Shown in pieces: positions 63,986-64,000 of a stretch of DNA of 64,000 nucleotides. The stretch is taken from positions 35,605,936 through 35,669,935 of the forward strand of contig CM026394.1 of the NCBI GenBank assembly GCA_014843695.1. Reading direction: 5' to 3'. The position numbers and the translations under genes were made by a program. The notes beneath the pieces are model-generated. The model searched no databases and was not told the origin of the DNA. It worked only from the letters and a program-made list of their open reading frames with translations. This DNA is from Archivesica marissinica. Taxonomy: Eukaryota > Mollusca > Bivalvia > Venerida > Vesicomyidae. Each line of letters opens with the position of its first letter. Within the stretch, counting starts at the first letter, position 1.

Positions 63986-64000
63986 TTGTTGTTATAGAAC

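Overview
This window is eukaryotic nuclear DNA, most likely from a mollusc and probably a bivalve. The evidence is GT-AG introns, several tRNA-derived SINE families, piggyBac-like, hAT-like and pogo-like miniature transposons, and very many minisatellites. The species call is inference from repeat style and is weak.

The only gene I can support is on the plus strand: a partial ADAM gene of the ADAM11/22/23 type. Seventeen consecutive coding exons run from 15142 to 63356, about 1912 coding bases and about 637 residues. Every splice phase agrees. They encode, in order: the end of the propeptide (NCYYHG motif and a KCG cysteine), a complete reprolysin-type metalloprotease domain, a disintegrin domain, a cysteine-rich domain, an EGF-like domain and a Thr-rich juxtamembrane stalk. 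The signal peptide and early propeptide exons should lie upstream, and the transmembrane and cytoplasmic exons downstream. The active-site motif reads HMIGHNLGIKHD: the three zinc-binding histidines remain but the catalytic glutamate is methionine, so the protein is predicted to be a protease-dead adhesion or ligand-binding ADAM.

Layout: 1-15141 is 5' flank or intron with minisatellites, SINEs and MITEs and no recognised exon. 15142-31441 holds the propeptide exons and the start of the metalloprotease domain. 31442-48671 holds the rest of the metalloprotease domain. 48672-56073 holds the disintegrin exons. 56074-60670 holds the cysteine-rich and EGF exons. 60671-63356 holds a minisatellite-filled intron and the EGF/stalk exon.

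About one third of the window (roughly 20 kb by my estimate) is tandem repeat, in some 25 unrelated arrays with units from 4 to 75 bp. Several arrays can be traced to a parent sequence: the inside of a SINE (24-bp array at 18378), a SINE head joined to another SINE tail (44-bp array at 34272), the arm of a hairpin MITE (75-bp array at 17139) and the inside of a pogo-like MITE (17-bp array at 41570). Units that lack stop codons create long false ORFs on both strands (up to 635 codons at 48.6-50.5 kb), which I do not call as genes. Other structures include TTAA-flanked MITEs that share a hairpin cassette, SINEs nested in other repeats with clear target-site duplications, and a roughly 900-bp duplicated block (22078 and 53626) that forms one arm of a long inverted repeat.
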